Of a stretch of 55,771 nt of DNA, positions 8,110 to 16,372 are shown piece after piece. This stretch comes from Cytophagales bacterium. Lineage in GTDB: Bacteria > Bacteroidota > Bacteroidia > Cytophagales > Microscillaceae. Where the stretch lies: NCBI GenBank assembly GCA_013298075.1, contig JAAFJG010000027.1, positions 1-55,771 on the forward strand, in the 5' to 3' direction. The notes under the pieces were generated by a model. The model saw only the letters and a program-made list of their open reading frames with translations, made no database searches and was not told where the DNA came from. Positions within the stretch are counted from its first letter, which is position 1, and each line of letters opens with the position of its first letter. The position numbers were made by a program, and so were the translations under genes.

Positions 8110-9402
8110 TTATAAACTCCAATACTGCATATTTTTGATTTTGTGCCTAAAAATTCCTTTCACATCAACCAAAATTGCTCTTTCTTTTCCTTTCTCTTGA
8201 AAAAATGATTCTTCTAAATTCAAATATTCCTTATGATTAACCGCCACAATAATTGCATCATAATCATCACTCACATTTTCACACAAAGAAACATTGTATT
8301 CTTCTTCGACCTCGTGTTTGTCTGCTTGTGCATCTACAATATCCACCTGAATATGAAAATCTTGTAATTCTCTAATAATATCAATTACTTTCGAATTACG
8401 AATATCTTTTACATTTTCTTTGAAAGTAATACCCATAACTAATACTTTTAAGTTACCAATATTTTTATTATTTCTAAGAATATGCTTGATAGTTTGTTGT
8501 GCTACATACGCACCCATATTATCGTTGGTGTGTCTGCCACTCAAAATCACAGTCGGATTATGCCCTAATTGTTTTGATTTATAAGTCAAATAATAAGGAT
8601 CAACGCCAATACAATGTCCGCCTACCAAACCGGGCGTAAATTTCAAAAAATTCCACTTTGTTCCTGCGGCTTCCAATACTTCATACGTGTTGATATTCAA
8701 TCGGTTAAATATCATAGAAAGTTCATTCATCAAAGCAATATTCAAATCTCTTTGTGTATTTTCGATAATTTTTGCGGCTTCTGCGACTTTGATAGATGAG
8801 GCACGATGCACGCCCGCCTCCACAACTAATTCATAAGTTTTGGCAATATTTTCAGAAGAGTCTGCATCACAACCCGAAACCACTTTGATAATTCTAGCTA
8901 AAGTATGTTCTTTATCGCCTGGATTGATGCGTTCAGGCGAATAACCCACTTTAAAATCTATGTTAAATTTTAAACCAGATTCTTTTTCCAACACAGGAAT
9001 ACAATCATCTTCAGTACAACCCGGATAAACCGTAGATTCATACACGACATAATCACCTTTTTTGAGTGCTTTTCCGACAGTTCGAGAGGCAGCCAATAAT
9101 GGTTTTAAATCAGGATTTAAGCTATCATCAATAGGCGTAGGAACTGCTACAATAAAAAAACCTGCTTTTTTTAGGTCTTCTAATTGATTGGTAAACAAAA
9201 TATCACAATTTTCGAAATCCTTGGTTTCGACTTCATTGCTTGGGTCAATATTTTGTTTGAGTAATTTGATTTTTTCTTCGCTAATATCAAATCCAATTAC
9301 TTTTGTTTTTTTTGCGAATGCTAATGCAATCGGCAAACCTACATAACCCAAACCAATGAGGGCGATAGATGTTTGTTTTGATGTAATTTTTTCGTAAATC
9401 AT
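8110..9402 (-). CDS. nucleotide-sugar dehydrogenase (UDP-HexNAc/UDP-Glc 6-dehydrogenase, WbpO/TviB type)
   Basis: NAD-dependent, two-step oxidation of a UDP-sugar C6 alcohol to the carboxylate, giving uronic-acid precursors for capsule, O-antigen or exopolysaccharide. The Rossmann motif GLGYVGLP is at residues 17-24. VYESTVYPGCTEDDC, the central helix with KVAEAAKIIENTQRDLNIA, and the catalytic Cys264 in GGHCIGVDPYYL follow. The C-terminal UDP-binding domain contains VLVMGITFKENVKDIRNSK. At 430 aa it is full length and closest in motif style to the WbpO/TviB (UDP-GlcNAc/GalNAc) branch rather than Ugd, but substrate cannot be fixed from sequence. It stands alone: no glycosyltransferase genes adjoin it. 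Confidence 0.92.
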   Translation of the reverse strand: MIYEKITSKQTSIALIGLGYVGLPIALAFAKKTKVIGFDISEEKIKLLKQNIDPSNEVETKDFENCDILFTNQLEDLKKAGFFIVAVPTPIDDSLNPDLKPLLAASRTVGKALKKGDYVVYESTVYPGCTEDDCIPVLEKESGLKFNIDFKVGYSPERINPGDKEHTLARIIKVVSGCDADSSENIAKTYELVVEAGVHRASSIKVAEAAKIIENTQRDLNIALMNELSMIFNRLNINTYEVLEAAGTKWNFLKFTPGLVGGHCIGVDPYYLTYKSKQLGHNPTVILSGRHTNDNMGAYVAQQTIKHILRNNKNIGNLKVLVMGITFKENVKDIRNSKVIDIIRELQDFHIQVDIVDAQADKHEVEEEYNVSLCENVSDDYDAIIVAVNHKEYLNLEESFFQEKGKERAILVDVKGIFRHKIKNMQYWSL

Positions 9403-9474
9403 TTTTTTAAATAGTAATCATATTATTTGTTATTTTTTTTCAATAATATGGTTATAAAATAGGTTGAAAGTTTG

Positions 9475-10041
9475 TTACTTTCTTAACACTGCACTAATAA
9501 TAAAAGTCATAAATATTCCTATTAAGATTTTTGTACGCCATTCATACCAAGCCATATCGTATGCTGTAACTTTTGATAAACCTTCATAAATGATGTCAAA
9601 TTCTTTTTTTTCTCTTAATTTTTTTTCGAATTCTTTGTCTTTTTCACCTGTTTTTTCTTTTTGTTTAGATAAATCTACTTCTAAACTATTTTTAATTTTT
9701 TCTATTATTTTTAATTGTTGTTCTTTGTATTTAGTAAGTTGTTTTGGAGCAATATTTTCCAAAAAAATATACACAAAAAAACTACTTATTAAAACCATTA
9801 CAAGATTAGTAATCATTCCAACGCCCATTCCTGTCCAAAATTTCATTTTATTTTCATTGATTTTGAACCTAAACCAATATAAAGCACCTGATAAAGTGAT
9901 TAAATAAATAAAAAAATCGAGTGATTTTACGTTGGCATCAAAAGATTTTTCTGTGATAATATAAGCAAAATAGAGAAATAAAATGAAGAAAATTCCACCT
10001 AAAATTCCAAAAATTAAACTTGTTTTAAATATTTTTTGCAT
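9475..10041 (-). CDS. DUF4199 family membrane protein
   Basis: About 188 aa with four predicted membrane segments: three in the first half (SLIFGILGGIFFILFLYFAY, IYLITLSGALYWF, GVGMITNLVMVLISSFFVYIF) and one at the end (ILIGIFMTFIISAVL). A charged Lys/Glu-rich helical loop separates them. This is the layout of DUF4199, a Bacteroidota family of unknown function. I start it at the ATG at 10041 because a promoter (-7 TACTTTTG at 10062-10069) overlaps the codons of the longer frame that begins at 10074. It lies downstream of the minus-strand nuoI cluster but has its own promoter. Confidence 0.75.
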   Translation of the reverse strand: MQKIFKTSLIFGILGGIFFILFLYFAYIITEKSFDANVKSLDFFIYLITLSGALYWFRFKINENKMKFWTGMGVGMITNLVMVLISSFFVYIFLENIAPKQLTKYKEQQLKIIEKIKNSLEVDLSKQKEKTGEKDKEFEKKLREKKEFDIIYEGLSKVTAYDMAWYEWRTKILIGIFMTFIISAVLRK

Positions 10042-10061
10042 TGTTTTTTTATTATTTTTTG

Positions 10062-10093
10062 CAAAAGTAAACAAAAAATATCATTTTTCCAAA
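10062..10093 (-). promoter_or_regulatory. promoter of the DUF4199 gene
   Basis: On the minus strand, TTTG (10093-10090) and TACTTTTG (10069-10062) are separated by 20 bp, matching the Bacteroidota -33/-7 elements. Its position excludes the upstream start at 10074. Confidence 0.55.
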
Positions 10094-10125
10094 TTGATTT
10101 TGATTTCTAAAAAAGTAATTTTTAT

Positions 10126-11028
10126 TTATAATCCTCTTAATTGTTCTTTTCTCATCTCAAATCGATTGACAGATAAAGTTCTTAAAACCAAAAAATCTTC
10201 GTTGATTATTTCTGAAATTTCTTGCCCATATACCGCTCTATCTATGTTTTTGAGTGCATCGACCAATTTACTATCCGTTAATTGTTGATTGATTTCTTTG
10301 GAAGTATAAGAACTATAAGGTTTATTTTCGATTTGCTCCAAATGTTTTTTCCAGATAGTAATTGCTTTTTCAATATCGTCCAGAGATTGTCTTGTTTTAA
10401 TACGATTAGTCAAACGCCCAAATTCACTCAAAAAAATAGAATGTCTTGTATTAAATTGAAACATTGTGTAAGCCTTAATAATTCGTTTTCCTAACAAAGA
10501 CCAAATCAATAAAACAATCAAAATCAAGACCACAAAACCTGCAATCCAATACGGATAATTAAAATAATCATCCCATTCTTGATATAAAATATTGGCTTTC
10601 AATTCATTATTAAATTCATTTTTAACTAATTGTTGCAAAGAAATGCTATCAGGTTTTGACCATATCACGTGAGAAGAATCTTTTTCAGGAGACAACCAAA
10701 TAGGAAGTTTTAAATATAATTTTGGTTGTATTTCGAAAGAAACTAAATCATACACAACACTATCAACACTTATATTTTTCTCGGTTTTGGTTGTAAAATA
10801 AGTTCTTTTTTTTAACTCAAAAGGAAAAAAATTATACGTAGAATCAGGTAATAAAATTTGGGTTTTTGCTTGATGTTTGATAGAAAAAACAAACTGCACA
10901 GGCACGCCAATTTGTAAACTATCGCTCAAAAATTGTCCTTTGATTGACATCAAAGAATCTTTTATTTGTGCAGATAATAAACAAGGAAATAATAATAAAA
11001 ATAAAATAATATTTTTTTTTATAGCCAT
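10126..11028 (-). CDS. signal-anchored membrane protein, BatD/DUF4381-like
   Basis: A 300-aa protein with a signal peptide (IILFLLLFPCLLSAQ), a roughly 135-residue extracytoplasmic beta-rich domain, one membrane segment (about residues 164-185, YWIAGFVVLILIVLLIWSLL) and a basic cytoplasmic helical tail. This order resembles small BatD/DUF4381-type proteins of Bacteroidota that accompany MoxR/Bat complexes, but no moxR or batA gene is nearby, so the name is a suggestion. The gene follows nuoI by 11 bp on the same strand and is likely co-transcribed with it. Confidence 0.5.
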   Translation of the reverse strand: MAIKKNIILFLLLFPCLLSAQIKDSLMSIKGQFLSDSLQIGVPVQFVFSIKHQAKTQILLPDSTYNFFPFELKKRTYFTTKTEKNISVDSVVYDLVSFEIQPKLYLKLPIWLSPEKDSSHVIWSKPDSISLQQLVKNEFNNELKANILYQEWDDYFNYPYWIAGFVVLILIVLLIWSLLGKRIIKAYTMFQFNTRHSIFLSEFGRLTNRIKTRQSLDDIEKAITIWKKHLEQIENKPYSSYTSKEINQQLTDSKLVDALKNIDRAVYGQEISEIINEDFLVLRTLSVNRFEMRKEQLRGL

Positions 11029-11039
11029 TTATATAGATT

Positions 11040-11732
11040 TTATTCTTCTTCTTTTTTGATAATGGGTTTTATTTTAGGTCTAAAAATTGGTTTTTTAGGC
11101 GTTTCTTCCGATGTTTTTGCATCAATTTGTTCGGCTACAATGTCAGTTTTTGGAACATTTTTTTCGGATTTTTCTTTTTGAAATTGCACTAAAAAATCTT
11201 TCTTTTCTTGTGCTTTTTCAGGCGAAAGATTCGTAAAATGATACATCATATCCGTTACATCAAATTCGCTATAATCATACACTTTTGTCATCGTCAAACA
11301 TTCAGTCGGACAAACCGTTGTGCATAAACCACAATAGCAACACTTTGCCATATCAATATCAAATTTTCCTGCGTATAGGCGTATAGGCGAGCCATCAGAA
11401 GTCGTTCCAACTTGCTCTGTGGCTTTTATTGCCTCAATTTCTATACAATCTACGGGACAAACTTTGGCACATTTATCACAAACAATGCAATCTTCTATTT
11501 CATTATAGAGGCGATAGCGTCCATTATCAGGCATAGGAATAGTTTCATAAGGATAAAAAAACGTAACTAATCCATCTTTTTCTTGGGAATAATTTCTATT
11601 TTCTAATCCTTTTGGTTTATTTCTTTGGTTTAATTTTCGGAAATGTTTGATGGATATTTTTAAGCCATTCCAAGACGTTTTTAGACCATACCAAAAGTTT
11701 TTCCAATATGTATTCTTATGATTTTTTTTCAT
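11040..11732 (-). CDS. nuoI: NADH-quinone oxidoreductase subunit I (2x[4Fe-4S])
   Basis: Peripheral-arm subunit of respiratory complex I that passes electrons through clusters N6a and N6b toward quinone. Two ferredoxin motifs are complete: C82-x2-C85-x2-C88-x3-C92-P and C131-x2-C134-x2-C137-x3-C141-P. The N-terminus (WKNFWYGLKTSWNGLKISIKH) is the expected membrane-associated amphipathic segment. At 230 aa it is somewhat long because of a C-terminal Pro/Lys-rich tail. No other nuo gene lies in the window, so the complex is encoded elsewhere, as is common in Cytophagales. It sits between the 181-aa unknown gene (16-bp gap) and the BatD-like gene (11-bp gap). Confidence 0.93.
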   Translation of the reverse strand: MKKNHKNTYWKNFWYGLKTSWNGLKISIKHFRKLNQRNKPKGLENRNYSQEKDGLVTFFYPYETIPMPDNGRYRLYNEIEDCIVCDKCAKVCPVDCIEIEAIKATEQVGTTSDGSPIRLYAGKFDIDMAKCCYCGLCTTVCPTECLTMTKVYDYSEFDVTDMMYHFTNLSPEKAQEKKDFLVQFQKEKSEKNVPKTDIVAEQIDAKTSEETPKKPIFRPKIKPIIKKEEE

Positions 11733-11748
11733 TTTACGATAAAAAATA

Positions 11749-12294
11749 TTAAATATCTTTCCAACCTAAAGCCGTCCAAATCTCTTTTAAACGCGCTTCT
11801 TCTATCGAATCAACGCCTAAATTGTTATAAATGACGCTATTCATCATTTCTTTTACTCTAAATTTGACAGCATAACGCATATTGGCTTCGGGGTCTAATT
11901 CTTCATCTAAAATCAAAAGGCGTTTCAAAGATTCAATCAACATATTTTCATATTTTTTGATATTAAAACAAAGATGTCTTAATTCTGAATAAATAATTTT
12001 TTTAAATTCTTTGTCAGAAATATGATTGTCAGGTTGAGGCAAACTATCAAAATCAGTAGTCAAAATTCCACGTTCAAAATAAGAAGCAACATCAACCAAC
12101 ATAGTTGTTTCGGCTAAATCTACATTGCCATCGCTTGTGATAGCCAACGTAACGGGGCTTATCAATACAAATCCAAATAATTGTGAATTTGTTAAAATCA
12201 AATTCCTATCCTCTAAATAAGTGAATAAAATTTGTCTAATTTCTTTGAAAAAACGAATCAAACGTTCTTTTTCTTCTTCGCTATTTTTTATCAT
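11749..12294 (-). CDS. conserved hypothetical helical protein upstream of nuoI
   Basis: A 181-aa protein I do not recognise. It is almost entirely helical, with no signal peptide or membrane segment. A central SPVTLAITSDGNVDLAETTMLVDVASYF stretch has the 'DG.vd..E' layout of TerB-like helical bundles, which I mention only as a weak resemblance. It is first in a minus-strand group with nuoI and the BatD-like gene. A -7-like box, TATTTTTG (12340-12333), lies about 40 bp upstream. Confidence 0.6.
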   Translation of the reverse strand: MIKNSEEEKERLIRFFKEIRQILFTYLEDRNLILTNSQLFGFVLISPVTLAITSDGNVDLAETTMLVDVASYFERGILTTDFDSLPQPDNHISDKEFKKIIYSELRHLCFNIKKYENMLIESLKRLLILDEELDPEANMRYAVKFRVKEMMNSVIYNNLGVDSIEEARLKEIWTALGWKDI

Positions 12295-12332
12295 TTTTTG
12301 TTTTTTAATTGATATGCATACAAAAATTTACA

Positions 12333-12340
12333 CAAAAATA
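12333..12340 (-). promoter_or_regulatory. -7 box for the nuoI cluster
   Basis: CAAAAATA on the plus strand, TATTTTTG on the minus strand, fits TAnnTTTG and precedes the first gene of the cluster by about 40 bp. No clear -33 element was seen. Confidence 0.3.
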
Positions 12341-12495
12341 AAGTATTTTTTTGAAAAAATACGTATTTGTCTATTTTTATTTTTGAGATAAAAAAATAAG
12401 CAAAAAAAAGTATGAAAAACAACACAAAAAAACAACACAAAAAAATAAGTTTTGAAATTATAATTAGAAAAATACATAGAAATAAATTTTTATGC

Positions 12496-12503
12496 TAACT
12501 TTG
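12496..12503 (+). promoter_or_regulatory. -7 box (TAACTTTG) for the 338-aa unknown gene
   Basis: TAACTTTG lies 19 bp before the ATG at 12523, a typical Bacteroidota -7 element with a very short leader. Confidence 0.5.
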
Positions 12504-12522
12504 TGAAAAATATTTTTTTAAG

Positions 12523-13539
12523 ATGCAAAAAAAACAAGAAATTCAACAATATAGCCAAGCATTTGCTAAACGAACTAGCGAATATTATTTTATCGATCAT
12601 ACACACATTACAGGCAAAGAAATTTTAAATTTTTGTGATATAATGCAAGTTAATTTATTCATTATCAAGGATTTATATATCGAATGGCAACAAGAAATCA
12701 ATCGTTTGAGAAGTCCTTATTTTGATTATGAAAATGCAGAAGTGAAAAAAAATTTGGCTGTTTTTTTAAATACTTTATCCAATAATATTTTAATAAAAAA
12801 AGAAAATTTTTTGTCGTTGGTTTCGAAAGCAACCGCAGAAAGTTTAGAATTATTGATATATCCCGAAGAATATTTTAATCATTTATTGCTCGAATTTAAA
12901 CAAGAAAAAATCAAAAAAGAAAATTTATTGCCTTTCACAAAATATTGGAATTTTTATAAAAATGAATTGCAAAAAGTTATCGTAGAAATGGAAGACAAAG
13001 CAGTTTCCGTCTTTGATTTGAATTGGATTTGGAAAGATTTAACAGCACAAAAATCAGAAAATATTGCCCATCAAATTAAAATTTTTGATAGTATTTGTAC
13101 TACAAATTGGCAAAAAATATTACCTGAAAAACAAAAAAATATTGAGGTTTTAGCAGAGGAAAAATTTCTATATAAATCAGAAAATAATTTGCCCGAAGTA
13201 AATTTTGGTGGTGATGAAATTTTGGATATTCCTAATTCTTTAAACGTTCAATTTGCTGAAACAATAGATAATAATTCTTTGCATACACAATTTCAACAAT
13301 CAAAAATTGAAAATCTTAGACAATCGATTGCTTTGAATGAAAAATTTTTGTATATCAATCAATTATTTGACGGCAATACTTTGGCTTTTAATGATGCGTT
13401 AGATAAATTAGAAAATTGTCAAAATAAACAAGAAGCATTACTTTTAATTGAACAAAAATACGCCAAAAATTATCAATGGAATAAAGACAAAGACGAAACA
13501 AAACAATTTTTAGAAGTAATCGAAAGACGTTTTTTATAA
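12523..13539 (+). CDS. conserved hypothetical protein (Bacteroidota)
   Basis: A 338-aa soluble protein I cannot assign. The N-terminal half is helical and Leu/Lys/Glu-rich. A low-complexity linker (about residues 215-260) follows. The C-terminal 70 residues have the pattern SIALNEKFLYINQLFDGN ... ALDKLEN ... EALLLIEQKYAKNYQW ... FLEVIERRF, a unit I associate with unnamed Bacteroidota proteins. No catalytic motif, signal peptide or membrane segment. It has its own promoter and converges with aroQ, whose stop is 4 bp away. Confidence 0.7.
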   Translation: MQKKQEIQQYSQAFAKRTSEYYFIDHTHITGKEILNFCDIMQVNLFIIKDLYIEWQQEINRLRSPYFDYENAEVKKNLAVFLNTLSNNILIKKENFLSLVSKATAESLELLIYPEEYFNHLLLEFKQEKIKKENLLPFTKYWNFYKNELQKVIVEMEDKAVSVFDLNWIWKDLTAQKSENIAHQIKIFDSICTTNWQKILPEKQKNIEVLAEEKFLYKSENNLPEVNFGGDEILDIPNSLNVQFAETIDNNSLHTQFQQSKIENLRQSIALNEKFLYINQLFDGNTLAFNDALDKLENCQNKQEALLLIEQKYAKNYQWNKDKDETKQFLEVIERRFL

Positions 13540-13543
13540 GTGA

Positions 13544-13966
13544 TTATAAAAAATATTGCAAAGCCATTGCATAACTTTTTAATCCAAATCCTGACACAAT
13601 TCCTTGACAATAAGCGGTCAAAAAACTTTTGTGTCTAAAACTTTCTCTTTTATAAATATTAGAAACATGGACTTCAATCACAGGCGTTGTAATCGCACTT
13701 ATCGCATCTGCTAAGGCAATAGACGTGTGCGTATAAGCACCCGCGTTGAGAATAATTCCTTGATAAGAAAAACCAACTTCGTGTATTTTATCTATCAAAA
13801 AACCTTCTACATTCGATTGAAAATATTCTAATTCGAATTGAGGAAATAGTAATTTTAATTCCTCAAAATATTGCTCAAAAGTTTGTGTTCCGTAAATATG
13901 AGGTTCTCGTATTCCTAATAAATTAAGATTTACTCCGTTGATTATCAATATTTTATGTTTATTCAT
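13544..13966 (-). CDS. aroQ: 3-dehydroquinate dehydratase, type II
   Basis: Third step of the shikimate pathway: dehydration of 3-dehydroquinate to 3-dehydroshikimate in the cytoplasm. Hallmarks are the GVNLNLLGIREPHIYG start with catalytic Tyr25, the NAGAYTHTS loop (residues 75-83), and EVHVSNIYKRESFRH with catalytic His100 and Arg111. The 140-aa length is normal for the dodecameric type II enzyme. It is the last gene of a minus-strand run that begins with the DUF262 gene; the TlpA-like gene ends 17 bp upstream. Confidence 0.96.
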   Translation of the reverse strand: MNKHKILIINGVNLNLLGIREPHIYGTQTFEQYFEELKLLFPQFELEYFQSNVEGFLIDKIHEVGFSYQGIILNAGAYTHTSIALADAISAITTPVIEVHVSNIYKRESFRHKSFLTAYCQGIVSGFGLKSYAMALQYFL

Positions 13967-13983
13967 TTTGATTGATTTATATT

Positions 13984-14472
13984 TTATTGATTTTGTTTGA
14001 TAACCATTTCAATTTGTTTTTTGCTCAACCAACCTTTTATTTTTCGGGCAATTTTTCCTTCTTTGTTGATGATATAATTAGTGGGAAAAGTTTGGATATT
14101 GTATAGTTTTTCTGTAATTTTTTTTTCATCGACTAACATTTTAAAATCGACTTCAAAATCCTTTTTAAATTTTTCAGATACATTTTTAGGTTGCCCCAAA
14201 TTGATAGCAACTAATTCAAAATCCTTATTATTTTCTTTTTTTAACTCGTCATAACTCGCTTGCATACGTGGAAATTCTTCTCTACAAGAACGACAGAAAT
14301 CAGTCCAAAAATGTAGAATTAAAACTTTTCCTTTGTTATTTTCAGGAGAAAAATCTTGATTGGCTACATCTTTCAACACAAAAATAGGAGCAGTTTGTCC
14401 TTTGTCTGTTGGTTTTGAATTGCAAGAAAATAATGCAATAAAAATTAAAAGTAAGTATAATATTTTTTTCAT
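13984..14472 (-). CDS. TlpA-like thiol-disulfide lipoprotein
   Basis: A 162-aa lipoprotein: signal peptide with lipobox LFSC (Cys17), then a thioredoxin fold with the redox motif C60-R-S-C63 in HFWTDFCRSCREEFPRM and a cis-Pro segment near IQTFPTNYIINKEG. TlpA/ResA proteins reduce disulfides outside the cytoplasm, for example in cytochrome c maturation. No signal for a specific partner is visible. It lies 14 bp after the E3-like effector gene and 17 bp before aroQ, so it is probably on the same transcript. Confidence 0.9.
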   Translation of the reverse strand: MKKILYLLLIFIALFSCNSKPTDKGQTAPIFVLKDVANQDFSPENNKGKVLILHFWTDFCRSCREEFPRMQASYDELKKENNKDFELVAINLGQPKNVSEKFKKDFEVDFKMLVDEKKITEKLYNIQTFPTNYIINKEGKIARKIKGWLSKKQIEMVIKQNQ

Positions 14473-14486
14473 TTTTTATGTTTATT

Positions 14487-15254
14487 TTAATCAATAGTTC
14501 TACCTTTTATTGCTTTTGATATATCTACATTGCCTTGCAAATCTGCCACTCCGATATGTTGTCCTTGTGGATTAAAAACTTCGTATTCGTTTTTATGAAA
14601 ATTATCTAAATACCAAAAATTACCTGTTTCTATTTCTTCATACATTTTTTTACCTTGCTGATTTTGATTTGTTCCTCGAAAACGAAGTTTATTTAACAAT
14701 GAAAAATCAATAATATGATGAGTAGCCAGCCATATTTCGAGTTCTTCTATATTTTCTACAAAAGGAATATGAATAAAATTTTGAGGATAATTTGGAAAAT
14801 GTTTAGCATCTTTAAAAATTGTAATCGTATTTTTATTAGTTTCCAAATCACTTTCAAAAGTAAATAATATAAATTTTTCTGTAGGATATTGCTCAATTCT
14901 TTCAGCAATTTCTTTCAAAGTATCATCTGCATAATCTACTTTGAACGTGTTTAAACTCCAAATAATATACACAAAATCATTATTTCTAAGTGAATTTTCG
15001 TGAATAGAAATAGAAGTTTTCCCCAAACTTTGTCTTAATTGTGTTTTGAAGGAATCGAGATAAACTAAATTTAATTTATCTACTTTGTCGATAAATATTT
15101 TGATATTTTCCTCATCATAATAAATAATTCCTTGATTATTTTTTGAGACTTCTTTGATATTTTTTATTTTTTCAATAAATTTTGACGTATCAAGAGCGAC
15201 ATTAATAATCTCATCGTCTGTCTGAGGAATGTATAAAAAAAATTGCATTGCCAT
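14487..15254 (-). CDS. putative effector with C-terminal colicin E3-like ribonuclease motif
   Basis: A 255-aa protein, third gene of the DUF262-AAA operon (2-bp gap after the ATPase gene). The first 185 residues are an unrecognised soluble alpha/beta region. The last 45 residues align without gaps to the cytotoxic 16S rRNase domain of colicin E3 as I remember it: D217-x2-H220 with E223/E225 nearby, GQHxG (H233), D238 and R252. The spacings D-to-H (3), D-to-second-His (16) and D-to-Arg (35) equal E3's D510, H513, H526 and R545. E3's Glu517 position is Tyr224 here, with Glu on both sides. The E3 domain cuts 16S rRNA in the ribosomal A site. No immunity gene is seen, so the ATPase or DUF262 protein may hold it inactive. 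Domain assignment by eye; function inferred. Confidence 0.6.
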   Translation of the reverse strand: MAMQFFLYIPQTDDEIINVALDTSKFIEKIKNIKEVSKNNQGIIYYDEENIKIFIDKVDKLNLVYLDSFKTQLRQSLGKTSISIHENSLRNNDFVYIIWSLNTFKVDYADDTLKEIAERIEQYPTEKFILFTFESDLETNKNTITIFKDAKHFPNYPQNFIHIPFVENIEELEIWLATHHIIDFSLLNKLRFRGTNQNQQGKKMYEEIETGNFWYLDNFHKNEYEVFNPQGQHIGVADLQGNVDISKAIKGRTID

Positions 15255-15256
15255 AA

Positions 15257-16372
15257 TTAAAAACCCATTAAAATTTCTAAATCTTTATCAATTTGGTCAA
15301 AAAAGTCAGCAGGTTGATTTTTTATTTTTCCACCATCTAATATTTCTATATTGACAGTTTCGCAACAATGCAACTTTTCATTTCTATTAAATTGATAAAT
15401 TTTTACGTTGTCTTTCTCTATTTTTTTATTTTTACAACCGACTAAAATGCCATTTATAATATGATCAGAATGAGTTTCTGCAATAATTTGAATACCTGCT
15501 TGGGCAGCAATACACATCAATTCCGCTAATTTTGCTTGTGCTTTTGGGTGCAAATGTGCTTCAGGATTTTCTATTAAAATCAAGGCATCTTTTTTGGCTG
15601 CCAAAATTGATACAATAATTGGAAGCGCATAAGTTACGCCAAAACCAACGTTTTCAGCTCGAAAATCATTGGTAGGTACGCCATCTTTGACATCAAAATT
15701 ATATTTAATAGCAAATCCAGTTCCATTTTCTTCAATTTTTACGTTGATATGTTGGCTAATTTCTTTTTCCCAAGCAATTGTTTGTGAGAGTAAATCAGGA
15801 GAAAAAGTATCTTTAATCAATGTGTCAAATTCAATATTTTCTTTTCCATAATGATTTAAAAAGTGAGCTATCAATTCTGCCTGCCCTTTTATTTGTGAAA
15901 TTTGTTTTTTGACAATCACTAATTTATCGTCTTTTTTATATGATTTTTGAGGTGCCAATCTTTCAGTACTTAAATATTGAAACTTTTCATTGATTAAAGA
16001 ATTAGATTTTAAACTATCTATTTCACCTTTAAATGACTTTATTTTTAAAATAGTGGCTCTGACATCAAGAAGGTCATACAAAAAATTCCATTCTAATTTT
16101 TCGTTGTTTGTTTCTAATTTGATACCCAAAAAATCTTCTTTTGTGTATTGATAACAAGCGTCTTTTACAAAACCTATTTGGCACAAATCTCCACTCAAAT
16201 CTAAATATTCTTGTAAATTATTTTGTTGGTAATTTTGTCTTAATAAAAGTAAACTTTGGATAATCGAAGATTTTCCCACACCATTTTCTCCACAAAGTAA
16301 AGTAAGATTTCCAAACGATAATGTGGTATTTTTGTGAGATTTAAAATTTTGAATTTGGAGTTTAGTAATCAT
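15257..16372 (-). CDS. OLD-like AAA/ABC-type ATPase (DUF3696-like)
   Basis: A 371-aa ATPase of the SMC/OLD/RecF group: TKLQIQNFKSHKNTTLSF opening, Walker A GENGVGKSS (residues 28-36), an ENVGFGVTYALPI signature (241-252), Walker B ILIENPEAHLHP (265-276) and a switch ETHSDHI (299-305). It ends with a DUF3696-like tail containing a DFFDQ motif. There is no TOPRIM domain, so it is not a complete OLD nuclease. Relatives act as sensors in defence systems such as Septu and PARIS. It overlaps the DUF262 gene by 11 bp and sits 2 bp before the E3-like gene, so the three are translated as a unit. Confidence 0.85.
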   Translation of the reverse strand: MITKLQIQNFKSHKNTTLSFGNLTLLCGENGVGKSSIIQSLLLLRQNYQQNNLQEYLDLSGDLCQIGFVKDACYQYTKEDFLGIKLETNNEKLEWNFLYDLLDVRATILKIKSFKGEIDSLKSNSLINEKFQYLSTERLAPQKSYKKDDKLVIVKKQISQIKGQAELIAHFLNHYGKENIEFDTLIKDTFSPDLLSQTIAWEKEISQHINVKIEENGTGFAIKYNFDVKDGVPTNDFRAENVGFGVTYALPIIVSILAAKKDALILIENPEAHLHPKAQAKLAELMCIAAQAGIQIIAETHSDHIINGILVGCKNKKIEKDNVKIYQFNRNEKLHCCETVNIEILDGGKIKNQPADFFDQIDKDLEILMGF